64,000 nucleotides of DNA from Bradyrhizobium sp. Y36 (GCF_002531575.1 NZ_NWTI01000006.1:186001-250000); one strand, 5' to 3'. Positions 33,884 through 43,141 are shown, counted from the first letter of the stretch. The notes: generated by a model from the sequence alone, not told the origin. A program made the numbers and translations.

Positions 33884-35149
33884 ATGAGTCTCAGCGGCGC
33901 ATTATCCTCGGCGATCTCGGCGCTCAGTGCGCAGAGCCAGTCCCTGTCGATGATCAGCGACAACATCGCCAATTCCGATACGACCGCCTACAAGACGACG
34001 TCCGGGATGTTTGACGCGCTCGTGACGGCGTCGAGCAACACGACCTCTTACGCCTCGGGCGGCGTCACCGTCTCGGGCCGCGCCAACATCACCCAGCAGG
34101 GCCTGCTGGCTGCGACATCCAACGCCACCGACGTCGCGATCCAGGGCTCCGGGTTTTTCGTGGTGACCAATGCCACGTCGGGCGGCACCGTCGCCTACAC
34201 CCGCAACGGTGCCTTCACCACCGACAATGCCGGCTATCTCCAGAACAACGGCTATTATCTCGAGGGATGGCGCACCGACGCCGACGGAAATGTCGTCGGC
34301 AGCGAGTCGGCGAGCAATCTCGAACCGATCAATACCCAGGTCGCCTCGACCAGCGGCAGTGCCACGACGAAGACCACGATCGCGGCCAACTTGCCGTCGG
34401 ATGCGGCCACCGGCGATACCTATACCAGCTCGATGACGGTCTACGATTCGCTCGGCGCCGCGAACTCGATGCAGATCACCTGGTCCAAGACCGGCACCAA
34501 CAGCTGGAGTGCGAGCTTCGCCAACCCGACCTCAACCTCGGATACCACCACCGCGACGGGCACGGCTTCCGGCACGATCGACATCACTTTCAACAGCGAC
34601 GGCTCGCTCGCCAGTACCAGCCCGGACCCGGCGACCGTCTCGATCACAGGCTGGACCGACGGCGCGGCCGACAGCACCATCACCATGGATCTCGGCACCG
34701 CCGGCAAGACCGACGGGCTGACGCAATACGCCTCCGGCGAAACCACGCCGTCCGTCAACGTCACCAGCATTGATTCCGACGGCCTGTCCTACGGCAAGCT
34801 GTCCAGCATCGCGATCGGCGATAACGGCGTGGTCAACGCCACCTATTCCAACGGCCAGACCATCGCGATCTACAAGATCGCGGTGGCGACCTTCGCCGCT
34901 CCCAACGGGCTCGCCGCTTCCAGCGACGGGATCTATTCGGCGACCGTGACGTCGGGCAATGCCGCGCTGCAGGCCTCCGGCGAGAACGGCGCGGGCACCA
35001 TCTTCGGCAGCGAGCTGGAGTCCTCGACCACTGACACCAGCAGCCAGTTCTCCAGCATGATCTCGGCGCAGCAGGCCTATTCGGCGGCGTCCCAGGTCAT
35101 CTCGACCGTCAACAAGATGTACGACACCCTGATCTCGGCGATGAGGTGA
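33884..35149 (+). CDS. flgE: Flagellar hook protein FlgE
   Basis: The 421-residue protein carries the flagellar rod/hook N-terminal motif (SAISALSAQSQSLSMISDNIANSDTTAYK, quoted in parts: SLSMISDNIANSDTTAYK) and the C-terminal heptad helix ending STVNKMYDTLISAMR. The middle, Ser/Thr/Gly-rich part forms the outer hook domains. It polymerises into the universal joint between rod and filament. RBS CCGGAG precedes the ATG. It is followed 6 bases later by a small chaperone-like gene. Confidence 0.93.
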   Translation: MSLSGALSSAISALSAQSQSLSMISDNIANSDTTAYKTTSGMFDALVTASSNTTSYASGGVTVSGRANITQQGLLAATSNATDVAIQGSGFFVVTNATSGGTVAYTRNGAFTTDNAGYLQNNGYYLEGWRTDADGNVVGSESASNLEPINTQVASTSGSATTKTTIAANLPSDAATGDTYTSSMTVYDSLGAANSMQITWSKTGTNSWSASFANPTSTSDTTTATGTASGTIDITFNSDGSLASTSPDPATVSITGWTDGAADSTITMDLGTAGKTDGLTQYASGETTPSVNVTSIDSDGLSYGKLSSIAIGDNGVVNATYSNGQTIAIYKIAVATFAAPNGLAASSDGIYSATVTSGNAALQASGENGAGTIFGSELESSTTDTSSQFSSMISAQQAYSAASQVISTVNKMYDTLISAMR

Positions 35150-35155
35150 GTAGTA

Positions 35156-35416
35156 GTGCGCAGTGAGGAGTCCAGGGATGCCGGAGAGGCGTTGCTGCGT
35201 CGGTTGCAACGGCTGGTGGCGCGGGCCGCGACCGTCAGGGGCGGCGACCGCAGGCATTTGCTCGCACTGATCGACGAGATCGAGACGGCCCGCCGTGGCC
35301 TGTTGCGGGAATGCGCGGAGATCGAGAGCGAGATGAGGCAAGCGACCGTCAGGAAGAGCGCGATCGGAGCTTACCTGCGTAACGCGCAGGTAAGCCGCGG
35401 CAGACGGACCAACTAG
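35156..35416 (+). CDS. Small coiled-coil protein between flgE and flgN-like gene, 86 residues
   Basis: Starts at a GTG 6 bases after flgE. The product is helical and rich in Arg, Glu and Leu (LLRRLQRLVARAATVRGGDR, then LIDEIETARRGLLRECAEIE). It has no signal or membrane segment. Its place and size suggest a cytosolic export chaperone or a helper for hook-associated proteins, but it matches no family I can name with confidence. It is followed 15 bases later by a FlgN-like gene. Confidence 0.6.
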   Translation: MRSEESRDAGEALLRRLQRLVARAATVRGGDRRHLLALIDEIETARRGLLRECAEIESEMRQATVRKSAIGAYLRNAQVSRGRRTN

Positions 35417-35431
35417 AAGAAGGCGATGACC

Positions 35432-35887
35432 ATGACTGTAGCCAAAGCCACGAGAACGAGCGCTGCACACGGCGACACGCGGATCAAGTCGCTGATCGCG
35501 CTCATCGACGTTCTGACTGCGCTGGTCGCCGAGGAGAATGCGGAGCTCGCCAAGGGCCTGCCGGCCTCGCGCCTGAAGCAGGTCGACGAGAAGAACCGCC
35601 TGGCGGAGATGTTCGAACGCACCGTTGCCGAGTGCGCGGCGGGCACGACCAGCCTGAACGTCCCGGACCGGATCCTGCGCGAGCAGCTGATGGAGCGGAT
35701 CCTGAAGCTGCGCGCGGCGATGGACGAGAACCTGGTGCGCCTGCGCGCGGCGATCGAGGCCAGCAACCGCCGGATCGAGGCCGTCATGCAGGCGATCCGC
35801 GAGCAGATCGCGGCGGTGTCACCCTATGGCGCCTCCGGACGGGTCGCGGCGCGCTCCGTCTCCAGCGGCACCAGCCGCAGCGCCTGA
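35432..35887 (+). CDS. FlgN-like flagellar export chaperone
   Basis: The 151-residue protein is almost wholly helical (LIALIDVLTALVAEENAELA and RLAEMFERTVAECA, then MDENLVRLRAAIEASNRRIE), the pattern and size of FlgN. FlgN keeps FlgK and FlgL soluble and guides them to the export gate, and this gene lies 18 bases before flgK. I prefer the second ATG (35432), which puts GAAGAAGG 8 bases upstream; the first ATG at 35426 is too close to it. Confidence 0.72.
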   Translation: MTVAKATRTSAAHGDTRIKSLIALIDVLTALVAEENAELAKGLPASRLKQVDEKNRLAEMFERTVAECAAGTTSLNVPDRILREQLMERILKLRAAMDENLVRLRAAIEASNRRIEAVMQAIREQIAAVSPYGASGRVAARSVSSGTSRSA

Positions 35888-35905
35888 CGAGTCGAGGACC
35901 CCGCC

Positions 35906-37681
35906 GTGTCACTCAATATCGCACGATCGATCGCCTTCAGCGGGCTGTCGGCCACGTCGGTGCAGATCAGCGTGACGTCGTCGAACATCTCGAACGCCGA
36001 CACGACGGGCTACACCGCGAAGACCGCCAGCCAGTCGAGCAGCGTCACCAACGGTGTCGGCACCGGCGTCACCGTGACCGGCATCACCTCGACGGTCGAC
36101 AAGCTGCTGTTGAAGTCGCTGGTCGGAGCGACCTCCGACCTCGGTTCGGCCGATACGACCAGCACCTACCTGACCTCGCTCGAAAAGCTCTACGGCACGA
36201 CCAGCAGCAGTGGCGACAGCTCCACGGGAACCTCGCTCGCGAACAGCATCGCCTCGCTGGAATCGGCGCTGTCGTCGCTGGCGAGCACGCCGAGCAGCGC
36301 CTCGCTGCAATCCAACGTCATCAGCGCGCTCGACGACGTCGCGAGCCAGTTGCGGGAGACATCGAGCGGCATCCAGAAGCTGCGCTCCGACGCCGACCAG
36401 GACATCTCGTCCTCGATCGACGAAGTGAATGCGGATCTGGAGCAGATCGCGGATCTCAACGCTGCGATCAAGCAGACGGCGGCGGCCGGCCAATCGACCG
36501 CAGACCTGGAGGACCAGCGCAACACCGCGCTCCAGGACGTCGCCTCCAAGATGAATATCAGCTATTTCACGGCGTCGAACGGCGATCTCCAGATCTATAC
36601 CACGTCCGGCCAGGCGCTGGTCGACAGTTCGGCGCACGCGATCAGCTATACCGCCGCGGCCAACGTGACGGCGTCGACGGCCTACACCGCCGGATCGTCG
36701 TCGAGCGGCTTCAGCGCGATCACGGTGAACGGCGTCGATATCACCTCCCAGATATCAGGCGGCGACATCGGCGCGCTCGTCACGCTCCGCGACAAGACGC
36801 TGCCGGCGGCGCAGTCCCAGCTCGACCAGCTTGCACAACAGCTCGCCTCGGCCATGAACAGCGTCTCGAACGGCGCCTCTTCGGTGCCGGCGCCCACCAG
36901 CCTGACCGGTACGACTGCCGTCACCGGTAGCACAGCGCTCTCCGCCACCGGCACGGTGCGCATCGCCGCCACCGACCAGAGCGGCAATCTGGTCTCCTAC
37001 GGCGATCTCGACCTGTCGTCCTATGCCACGGTCGGCGATCTCGTCACCGCGATCAACGGCATCTCCGGACTCTCCGCGTCGGTCGATTCGGACGGTCATC
37101 TCTCGATCACGGCGACCGGATCCGGCAATGGCGTCGCCATCAACGAGATGACGAGCTCGGTGGGAAGCTCCGGCGAAGGGTTTTCGGAGTATTTCGGTCT
37201 CAACGACTTGGTAACTGGAACGAGCGCCTCGGATATCGCGGTCAACAGCAAGATCCTGTCCGGGACCAATGAGCTTCAGCTCGCGACCCTGGACTCCTCC
37301 TCGAGCCTGACGGTCGGCGGTTCGGTGCTGTCGTCGGGGTCTGCCACCGTCGTCAATGCCTTCTACGATGCCTTGACGGAGTCCCGGACATTTTCCTCCA
37401 CCGGCGGGCTGGCCGCCACCACCGGCTCCCTCGCCGATTACGCCTCGGCCGTCGTCTCCGACGTCGCGAGCAAATCGTCGCAGGCCTCCACCAACTACAC
37501 CGCCAAGGAGACCGCGCAGTCGACCTATGCAAGCTCGCTGTCGTCGCAGTCGGGCGTCAACCTGGACGAGGAATCGGCGAAGCTCAGCACGCTCCAGAAC
37601 AAATATTCGGCAGCTTCCGCGCTGATCCAGGCCATCAACTCGATGTATTCGTCGCTGCTCTCCGCCGTGCAGTCGACATAG
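35906..37681 (+). CDS. flgK: Flagellar hook-associated protein 1, FlgK
   Basis: The 591-residue protein has the N-terminal hook-rod motif VQISVTSSNISNADTTGYTA, the FlgK central region (DLEQIADLNAAIKQTAAAGQ, then DLEDQRNTALQDVAS) and the C-terminal helix ending in NSMYSSLLSAVQST. It joins the hook to the filament. It starts at GTG 35906. Its TAG stop merges with the AGGAGG ribosome site of flgL, so the two are tightly coupled. Its length is normal for the family. Confidence 0.93.
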   Translation: MSLNIARSIAFSGLSATSVQISVTSSNISNADTTGYTAKTASQSSSVTNGVGTGVTVTGITSTVDKLLLKSLVGATSDLGSADTTSTYLTSLEKLYGTTSSSGDSSTGTSLANSIASLESALSSLASTPSSASLQSNVISALDDVASQLRETSSGIQKLRSDADQDISSSIDEVNADLEQIADLNAAIKQTAAAGQSTADLEDQRNTALQDVASKMNISYFTASNGDLQIYTTSGQALVDSSAHAISYTAAANVTASTAYTAGSSSSGFSAITVNGVDITSQISGGDIGALVTLRDKTLPAAQSQLDQLAQQLASAMNSVSNGASSVPAPTSLTGTTAVTGSTALSATGTVRIAATDQSGNLVSYGDLDLSSYATVGDLVTAINGISGLSASVDSDGHLSITATGSGNGVAINEMTSSVGSSGEGFSEYFGLNDLVTGTSASDIAVNSKILSGTNELQLATLDSSSSLTVGGSVLSSGSATVVNAFYDALTESRTFSSTGGLAATTGSLADYASAVVSDVASKSSQASTNYTAKETAQSTYASSLSSQSGVNLDEESAKLSTLQNKYSAASALIQAINSMYSSLLSAVQST

Positions 37682-37694
37682 GAGGCAGTGGGGC

Positions 37695-38606
37695 ATGGTG
37701 GCGATGCGGGTCGCGACCTTCGCGCAATCGAGCAAGATGATCTCCGACGCGCTGCGCGTGCAGGCGGTGATGGCCGAGAAGCAGGTCCAGGAATCGTCGG
37801 GCATCATCTCGAGCGATCTCGGCGGCTACGGCTCGGACGCCCAGCACGTCGTCAACCTCCAGGTCTCGGTGACGCGCGCGCAGTCCTATATCGACGCCGC
37901 GACGCTCGCCGACAGCAAGGTGCAGGTGATGTATTCGGCGGTCGGCTCCATGACCGACATCATCACTCAACTCCGCTCCCAGCTCAGCGCCGCCTCGACC
38001 GGAAGCTCGACCGAGACGACCTCGGTGATCAGCTCCGCCCAGCAGATGCTGGAGCAGATGGGGTCGATCATGAACACCCAATATGACGGCCAATATGTCT
38101 TTGCCGGCGGCAAGACGGATACGGCCCCGGTCGATCTCACGAGCTTTTCGTCGGGGACGGGGTCTCTCACCACGGCGGACAGCAGCTACTACGCTGGCGA
38201 CGACGAGATCGCCTCGGTGCGTGTCGGCGCCGGTGAAACCGTGTCCTATGGTGTCACCGCCGACAATTCGGCGTTCGAGGAGGTGATGCGTGTGCTGAAA
38301 TTCGTGGCCAACAGCACCTCGCTCTCATCCGCGGACATCTCCAGCGCGCTCGATCTTGCCGGCACGGCGCTCGACGACACGGCAGCCGTGCAGGCGAAGC
38401 TTTCCAGCGCGGCATCCTCGATCGAGACGGCCAGTGCCCGCCAGAGCGATTACAAGAGCTATGCCGAGACGTTGTCGAGCGACCTCACCAGCGTCGACGT
38501 CGCCGCCATCACGGCGGAGCTCTCGACCTACGAGTCGCAACTGACTGCGTCCTATTCGGCGCTTGGCAAGATCCTGAGTCTGAACCTTGCGAGCTATTTG
38601 AAATAG
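37695..38606 (+). CDS. flgL: Flagellar hook-associated protein 3, FlgL
   Basis: The 303-residue protein resembles flagellin in its ends: N-terminal helix with LRVQAVMAEKQVQESSGIIS and C-terminal helix SYKSYAETLSSDLTSVDVAA then LTASYSALGKILSLNLASYL. It has the FlgL segment YVFAGGKTDTAPVD. It is the second junction protein between hook and filament. AGGAGG at 37680-37685 supports the ATG at 37695. It ends the plus-strand flagellar run; the next gene converges from the other side 6 bases on. Confidence 0.92.
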   Translation: MVAMRVATFAQSSKMISDALRVQAVMAEKQVQESSGIISSDLGGYGSDAQHVVNLQVSVTRAQSYIDAATLADSKVQVMYSAVGSMTDIITQLRSQLSAASTGSSTETTSVISSAQQMLEQMGSIMNTQYDGQYVFAGGKTDTAPVDLTSFSSGTGSLTTADSSYYAGDDEIASVRVGAGETVSYGVTADNSAFEEVMRVLKFVANSTSLSSADISSALDLAGTALDDTAAVQAKLSSAASSIETASARQSDYKSYAETLSSDLTSVDVAAITAELSTYESQLTASYSALGKILSLNLASYLK

Positions 38607-38612
38607 GACGGG

Positions 38613-40187
38613 CTATTCGGAGGCGATCCGCTCCATCGCCATGGCGCGCAGCCTGGCGCGCTGGATCTTCACGCCATTGGCGCTGTCGGTGACGGGAAAG
38701 GCATCCACGAGATAGATCCGGGCCGGCACCTTGTAGCCGGCGAGCCGCTCGCGCAGATGCGCGATCAGCCTCTCCAACATCGGCGGCGGCGTGGTCGGGA
38801 TCACGAAGGCGACGCAGCGCGCCTGGCCCTTCAGGTCGACCGCGACCACCTGGGCGTCGGCGACGCCGGCATAGGATTTGAGCTCGTCCTCGATCTCGCC
38901 GGGCGCGACGAGGAAGCCGCCGAGCCGCATCGCGTCGCCCGCGCGGGTCTCGTAGACGAACGAGCCGTCGCCGCGGAGACGACCGAGGTCGCCGGTGCGG
39001 AAGAACCCGTCCGCGGTGATGGCATCGCGCGTCGCGTCCGGATTGTTGAAATAGCCGAGGAAGCGCGACGGCGCGCTGATCTCGATCTCGCCGGAGATGC
39101 CGTCGGCCGCCAGCTCGCCGGTTTCGGTGTCGCGCACGCGCACGCTTGCGTCTGGCGACATCGGCCAGCCGCCGCCCTCGATGCGATCGGAAAAGGCGTC
39201 ACCGGCGCGAGCGATCGAGAACAGGGCCTGGACCTCGCTCGATCCGTAGAGGCCGAACAGCGGCAAGCCGCGTCTCTCGGCCTCCGCGGCCAGCTCACGC
39301 CAGCCGGGCTGGAACGCGGCGAAGCCGCAGAGTTCGAGATGCGGAAACGGCCGGGGCGTGTCGGTGAGGGCGAGGATGCGGCGGAACATCTCGTCCGAGC
39401 CGAACGAGTGCGTGACCTTGTGCTCGCCGAGAATCTTCAGCGCCGGCGCCGCCTCGAAGGCGTCGAGCACGTGGATGGCTGCGCCGGCTGCGACAAAGCC
39501 GAGCAGGCTCGTCATGCCAAACGTGCCGCAGAACGGCAGCAAGGCCAGCAGAGAATGACGTTGCGGATCGAGCCGAAGCGCCCTCGCGACGGAGACGGCG
39601 TGGCTCGCCAGCGTCCGCTGCGAGTGCGCCACGAGCTTCGGCCCCTTGGTGGTGCCCGACGTCGTATAGAGCAGCACCGGCAGGTCGATATCATCCTGCG
39701 CGGGCGGCGATGGCGGATAGCGCCTGTCGAAAGCATCGAAGCGCACGCAGGGCCAATGCGCCGGGATCGCGTCGGCTCCGACCACGGCGAGCTTCTGCAG
39801 CGTGGGAACCTCGTCCGGGGCAAGGTCGGCGAGGATCGCGGCAAAATCGATCGTGCGGAAGGCGGCCTCGACCACCATCAGCCTGGCGCCGGACAAACGA
39901 AGCAGGTGCGCGACTTCCGCGCTGCGGTAGCGCGTATTGACGGCGGCGACGGTCGCACCACAGCGGGCGGCGGCGAACAGCAGCGCGAGCCATTCGATCC
40001 GGTTGACCAGCCAGACGGCGACCACGTCGCCCTTGCCGATGCCCTGCGCCGCAAGCCAGGCCGCGGTCGCGTCGATCCTGGCCGCGAATTCCGCGCGCGA
40101 GACCGGTGTGCCGTCGAATATGAAGGCGGGATCGGCGGCGGACTCTGACCGGATCAGCGATTGCAGCGAAAACGCGTTGGCACTCAT
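38613..40187 (-). CDS. AMP-dependent acyl-CoA synthetase/ligase
   Basis: The 524-residue ANL-superfamily enzyme has the P-loop LLYTTSGTTKGPKLVAHSQR, the adenylate motif LYGSSE and the hinge region GFFRTGDLGRL. The C-terminal catalytic Lys is in SANGVKIQR. It activates a carboxylic acid with CoA. The gene stands alone: flgL converges on its 3' end and upp lies 33 bases upstream on the same strand, so co-transcription with upp is possible though not functional. The substrate cannot be deduced. Confidence 0.88.
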   Translation of the reverse strand: MSANAFSLQSLIRSESAADPAFIFDGTPVSRAEFAARIDATAAWLAAQGIGKGDVVAVWLVNRIEWLALLFAAARCGATVAAVNTRYRSAEVAHLLRLSGARLMVVEAAFRTIDFAAILADLAPDEVPTLQKLAVVGADAIPAHWPCVRFDAFDRRYPPSPPAQDDIDLPVLLYTTSGTTKGPKLVAHSQRTLASHAVSVARALRLDPQRHSLLALLPFCGTFGMTSLLGFVAAGAAIHVLDAFEAAPALKILGEHKVTHSFGSDEMFRRILALTDTPRPFPHLELCGFAAFQPGWRELAAEAERRGLPLFGLYGSSEVQALFSIARAGDAFSDRIEGGGWPMSPDASVRVRDTETGELAADGISGEIEISAPSRFLGYFNNPDATRDAITADGFFRTGDLGRLRGDGSFVYETRAGDAMRLGGFLVAPGEIEDELKSYAGVADAQVVAVDLKGQARCVAFVIPTTPPPMLERLIAHLRERLAGYKVPARIYLVDAFPVTDSANGVKIQRARLRAMAMERIASE

Positions 40188-40220
40188 GGCAACCGAACTA
40201 ACCCGATCGTGCTGACCTGT

Positions 40221-40856
40221 CTACTTGGTGCCGAACATCCGGTCGCCGGCATCGCCCAGGCCCGGCACGATGTAGCCATGGTCGTTGAGCCGCTCGTCGA
40301 TCGCGGCCGTCCAGATCGGTACGTCGGGATGCTCGCTCTGGAACTGGGCGATGCCCTCGGGCGCGGCGAGAAGGCACACGAAGCGGATGTCGCGGGCGCC
40401 GCGCGCCTTGAGCAGGGAGGCGCCGGCGCAGGCGGAGTTGCCGGTCGCCAGCATCGGGTCCATCAGGATCACGGTGCGGTCGGACAGGTCCTGCGGCGCC
40501 TTGAAGTAATATTCCACGGCCTGCAATGTCTCGGGATCGCGGTAGAGCCCGATATGGGCGATGCGGGCCGAGGGCATCAGCGCCAGCATGCCGTCGAGAA
40601 AGCCGACGCCGGCACGCAGGATCGGCGCCAGCGTCAGCTTCTTGCCGGCGATCTTGGGGGCCTGCATCGGCGCGATCGGCGTCTCGATCTCGACCAGCTC
40701 CAGCGGCAGGTCGCGCGTCACCTCGTAAGCCAGCAGCATCCCGATCTCGTTCAGGATCTCGCGAAAGCTCTTGGTCGAGCGATCCTTCTCCCGCATCAGG
40801 GAGAGCTTGTGCTGGACCAGGGGGTGGACGACGACGTTGACATTGCCAGTGCTCAT
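40221..40856 (-). CDS. upp: Uracil phosphoribosyltransferase
   Basis: The 211-residue enzyme is a clear Upp: PAILRAG-type segment [16 protein letters not shown], the PRPP loop [13 protein letters not shown], and the uracil-binding C-terminus [17 protein letters not shown]. It converts uracil and PRPP to UMP in pyrimidine salvage. The length is normal. No purine or pyrimidine genes neighbour it here, as is common for upp. Confidence 0.97.
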   Translation of the reverse strand: MSTGNVNVVVHPLVQHKLSLMREKDRSTKSFREILNEIGMLLAYEVTRDLPLELVEIETPIAPMQAPKIAGKKLTLAPILRAGVGFLDGMLALMPSARIAHIGLYRDPETLQAVEYYFKAPQDLSDRTVILMDPMLATGNSACAGASLLKARGARDIRFVCLLAAPEGIAQFQSEHPDVPIWTAAIDERLNDHGYIVPGLGDAGDRMFGTK

Positions 40857-40925
40857 GAAACCGCTCTACACGGTTCCCTGGAATTGCGCCAGATCGGCCG
40901 CACTTTTTCGGCCTGACGGCGGACG

Positions 40926-41666
40926 TCAACCGGGCATCGCCACCGCGCTGCGAGCCCGGCTGCTCGCCATGTAGGCAGCCATGGTCAGCTCGCGGTCGAT
41001 CGCCTTGCGCATCGCGTCCATCGCCGGCTGGCGCAGCCGTTGCTTCGCGGTCGCGTGCGACGGCTTGTGGATGCCGCGTAACGCGGTGATGGTCTCCGCG
41101 AGCACGCCGTCCATGGCCTCCGGCGCAACAACGCGATCAAGAAAGCCGGCGGTCAGCGCCTCCTCGGGGGCGTACATCTCACCGAGCGTGGCGGTGCGGC
41201 TGAGCCAGGCCGGATGCACGCGGCTGCGCGCCAGCTCGATCGCAAAGCTCGGCGGCGCGATGCCGATCGCGACCTCGTTCAGCCCCATGCGATGCGGCCC
41301 GCGCGCGCCCAGCCTGACGTCGCAGGCAAGCAGCAGGAACGTTCCCATCGGAAAGGCGTGACCTTCCATCACGCCGATGGTCGGATGCGGAAACGACATC
41401 AGCCGCAGCGCGAGCTCGGCGCCGGCGCGGACCATTTCGAGGCTCCCGGCGGCATCGCCCGAGGCGAACACCTTGAGATCGAAGCCGGCCGAGAAGATGC
41501 CGGGCCGTGCCGAGCGCAGCACCACGATCTCGGCTTCCGCCTCGGCCCGGTCGAATGCCGCGCCGATCTCGGCCAGCATTTTGGTCGACATCACATTGAC
41601 CTTGCCGTCGTCGAGCCCGATCCGCGCGACGCCCTCTTTCACCTCGACGTTCACTCCGACTGCCAT
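40926..41666 (-). CDS. Enoyl-CoA hydratase/isomerase family protein (crotonase fold)
   Basis: The 246-residue protein has the crotonase oxyanion-hole segment IFSAGFDLKVF and the second region FPMGTFLLLACDVRLGA. One acidic residue is in place at NEVAIGI, while the second catalytic Glu of true hydratases is replaced in APPSFAIEL. It may therefore be an isomerase, hydrolase or other crotonase-type enzyme. It is divergent from a TetR regulator, with a probable operator between them, which is the likely control. Confidence 0.85.
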   Translation of the reverse strand: MAVGVNVEVKEGVARIGLDDGKVNVMSTKMLAEIGAAFDRAEAEAEIVVLRSARPGIFSAGFDLKVFASGDAAGSLEMVRAGAELALRLMSFPHPTIGVMEGHAFPMGTFLLLACDVRLGARGPHRMGLNEVAIGIAPPSFAIELARSRVHPAWLSRTATLGEMYAPEEALTAGFLDRVVAPEAMDGVLAETITALRGIHKPSHATAKQRLRQPAMDAMRKAIDRELTMAAYMASSRARSAVAMPG

Positions 41667-41711
41667 TTGCCTCTCCCGTTATGGACCGGGCTTGACTGTC
41701 GGAGGCTGATG

Positions 41712-41728
41712 TAGACCAATCAATATAG
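41712..41728. promoter_or_regulatory. Candidate TetR (LmrA/YxaF-type) operator
   Basis: TAGACCAATCAATATAG lies between the divergent crotonase and TetR genes. It resembles the TAGACC-N2-TC box bound by LmrA and YxaF of Bacillus, which are the family relatives of the regulator beside it. It could repress both genes. Only one site is seen, and the match is by eye. Confidence 0.4.
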
Positions 41729-41751
41729 TTTTGTGCGAAGGGGAGCGCGCC

Positions 41752-42333
41752 ATGCCGGCCGTGCCGAAACACCGCCAGCCCATCATCAATGCCGCGGTGA
41801 CGCTGTTCCGTCGCCAGGGCTATGCCCGGACCGGGCTGAACGACATCGTCGACGTCAGCGGCGCGCCGAAGGGATCGCTCTACCATTACTTTCCGGATGG
41901 GAAATCCTCGATCGCGGTGGCGGCGGTGGAGGAGGCTGGCCGCCGCGTTGCGGCGACGGTCGCCAAGCTCGCGGACGAATGCGGCTCGACCGCCGATCTC
42001 CTGCGGGCCCACGCAAGACTGTTGGCGGGCTGGATGCAGGGCTCGGGCTTTCGCAACGGCTGTCCGATCACGACCGTGCTGCTCGAGCTTGCGCCGCGTG
42101 AGCGCGCCGTATCCGATGCCGGACGCAAGGCCTATGCGGCGCGGCTGTCCATCCTGCGCGACAAGCTGCTCGCGGACGGCTTCGCAAGATCCCGCGCGGA
42201 CGCGCTGGCCTTGCTCTGCACCTCGGCGCTCCAGGGCGCGCTGGTCCAGGCCCGCGTCGAGCGCAGCGGTCGGCCGATCGAGGTCACCGCGGCGGAGCTG
42301 GCACGGCTGATCGAGCGGGAGGCGCGGAGCTAG
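41752..42333 (+). CDS. TetR/AcrR-family regulator, LmrA/YxaF-like
   Basis: The 193-residue protein has an N-terminal TetR helix-turn-helix (AAVTLFRRQGYARTGLNDIV and SGAPKGSLYHYFPDGKSSI) and the C-terminal segment FRNGCPITTVLLELAP. That segment marks the subfamily with LmrA and YxaF, which respond to flavonoid-like or drug ligands in Bacillus. The start at 41752 follows GGGGAGCG. It is divergent from a crotonase gene. Its stop overlaps by 3 bases with that of a converging 42-residue peptide gene. Confidence 0.9.
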   Translation: MPAVPKHRQPIINAAVTLFRRQGYARTGLNDIVDVSGAPKGSLYHYFPDGKSSIAVAAVEEAGRRVAATVAKLADECGSTADLLRAHARLLAGWMQGSGFRNGCPITTVLLELAPRERAVSDAGRKAYAARLSILRDKLLADGFARSRADALALLCTSALQGALVQARVERSGRPIEVTAAELARLIEREARS

Positions 42334-42458
42334 ACGCCGATCCCGCGCGCGACGAGGGTGATCACGAGCGTCAGGATCGCGCCCCAGACGACGCCCAGCG
42401 TCATGGTCAGGACGATCGTGGTGATCATTTGCTCGAGATTTCCCTTCAGGAGCTGCAT
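42330..42458 (-). CDS. Tiny membrane protein, 42 residues
   Basis: The product begins MQLLKGNLEQMITTIVLTMT, has a single hydrophobic helix and ends LVITLVARGIGV. It begins 1 base after the stop of a 29-residue peptide gene and ends by overlapping the TetR stop on the other strand. It is the last of four genes in the operon headed by the promoter module at 43211-43261. Its ribosome site is poor, so it may depend on coupling. The function is unknown; a helper of a transport complex is possible. Confidence 0.5.
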   Translation of the reverse strand: MQLLKGNLEQMITTIVLTMTLGVVWGAILTLVITLVARGIGV

Positions 42459-42459
42459 G

Positions 42460-42549
42460 CTACTTGTCCGCACGTGCTGCGCCGAGGCGCATGCCGAGCA
42501 GCAATGCCCCCATCAATGCGGCCAGGAGGACGATCTTGATCTCGATCAT
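42460..42549 (-). CDS. Tiny membrane protein, 29 residues
   Basis: The product, MIEIKIVLLAALMGALLLGM plus nine residues, is one transmembrane helix with a short basic tail, the size and shape of KdpF. Its ATG overlaps the stop of the upstream FIGRNR-domain gene as ATGA, a strong sign of coupling. It lies in an operon that carries the same promoter module as kdpFABC. It is not itself KdpF by sequence, and its partner is unknown. Confidence 0.5.
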   Translation of the reverse strand: MIEIKIVLLAALMGALLLGMRLGAARADK

Positions 42550-42935
42550 GTTGGCGACATCCTGGCCACACCGGCCAGCCGCCGCCGCGCCGCCTCCGCC
42601 AGCCTGATCAGCGGATTGCCGCAGTTCTCGATGTCGAGCTCGAAGGTCTCGTTGGGGAACACCAGCGCGCAACGGGCCGGCGCGCTGTGGCGATTGGCGA
42701 ATTCGATGGCCGAGCTCTTGAGCAGGAACAGGCCGCCGACGCGGCCGCTTGCCTCGCGCGCGACCCAGAGGCCTGCGCGGTTGCGCCCGATGAAGAAAGC
42801 TGGAATGGCGGCGCTGAGGACGTCGGGATCGAGTGGTTTGGGTGCCGCTGCCGGCGGCCTCGGCGCGGACTCGCGCCGCGCCGCGTGAAGAGCGATGGCG
42901 GTCATGGCGGCTTCCTCACACATCTGCAAGGTCAT
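42546..42935 (-). CDS. FIGRNR-domain hypothetical protein, 129 residues
   Basis: A disordered Ala/Pro-rich N-terminus (about 40 residues) precedes a compact domain: FIGRNRAGLWVAREASGRVG, then GLFLLKSSAIEFA and FPNETFELDI. The same domain occurs in the 84-residue protein at 44620-44874, with FIGRNR, the W-A-E pattern, GGLF and ELD conserved, so the two are paralogs. There are no membrane segments. A second ATG at 42905, with GAGGAAG upstream, is an alternative start. It overlaps a tiny membrane protein gene and is 17 bases after a 62-residue membrane protein gene. Confidence 0.65.
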   Translation of the reverse strand: MTLQMCEEAAMTAIALHAARRESAPRPPAAAPKPLDPDVLSAAIPAFFIGRNRAGLWVAREASGRVGGLFLLKSSAIEFANRHSAPARCALVFPNETFELDIENCGNPLIRLAEAARRRLAGVARMSPT

Positions 42936-42952
42936 GTTGGTCTTCCTGCCGG

Positions 42953-43141
42953 TCAGGCGTGGAGGTGCCAGACATGGATCGCAGTCCTGAGCGCGATCAG
43001 TGCGGTGAGCACGCTGGCCATCGAGAGCAAGGCAAACGCCTGGAGCGCGACGCGCTTGAGCTGGGCCTTGCGCGCTTCGGAGATGCGCGCCGGGCGTTCG
43101 GCCCGGAAGGGCTGGTCAAGACCATGTGTCAGGATCGACAT
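42953..43141 (-). CDS. Small membrane protein, 62 residues
   Basis: The N-terminal half is basic (FRAERPARISEARKAQLKR) and the C-terminal half is one hydrophobic helix (FALLSMASVLTALIALRTAI) ending in HVWHLHA. It should insert with a positively charged cytosolic N-terminus. It is the first gene of a four-gene operon, 70 bases after the -10 of the promoter module at 43211-43261. I know no family for it. Confidence 0.6.
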   Translation of the reverse strand: MSILTHGLDQPFRAERPARISEARKAQLKRVALQAFALLSMASVLTALIALRTAIHVWHLHA

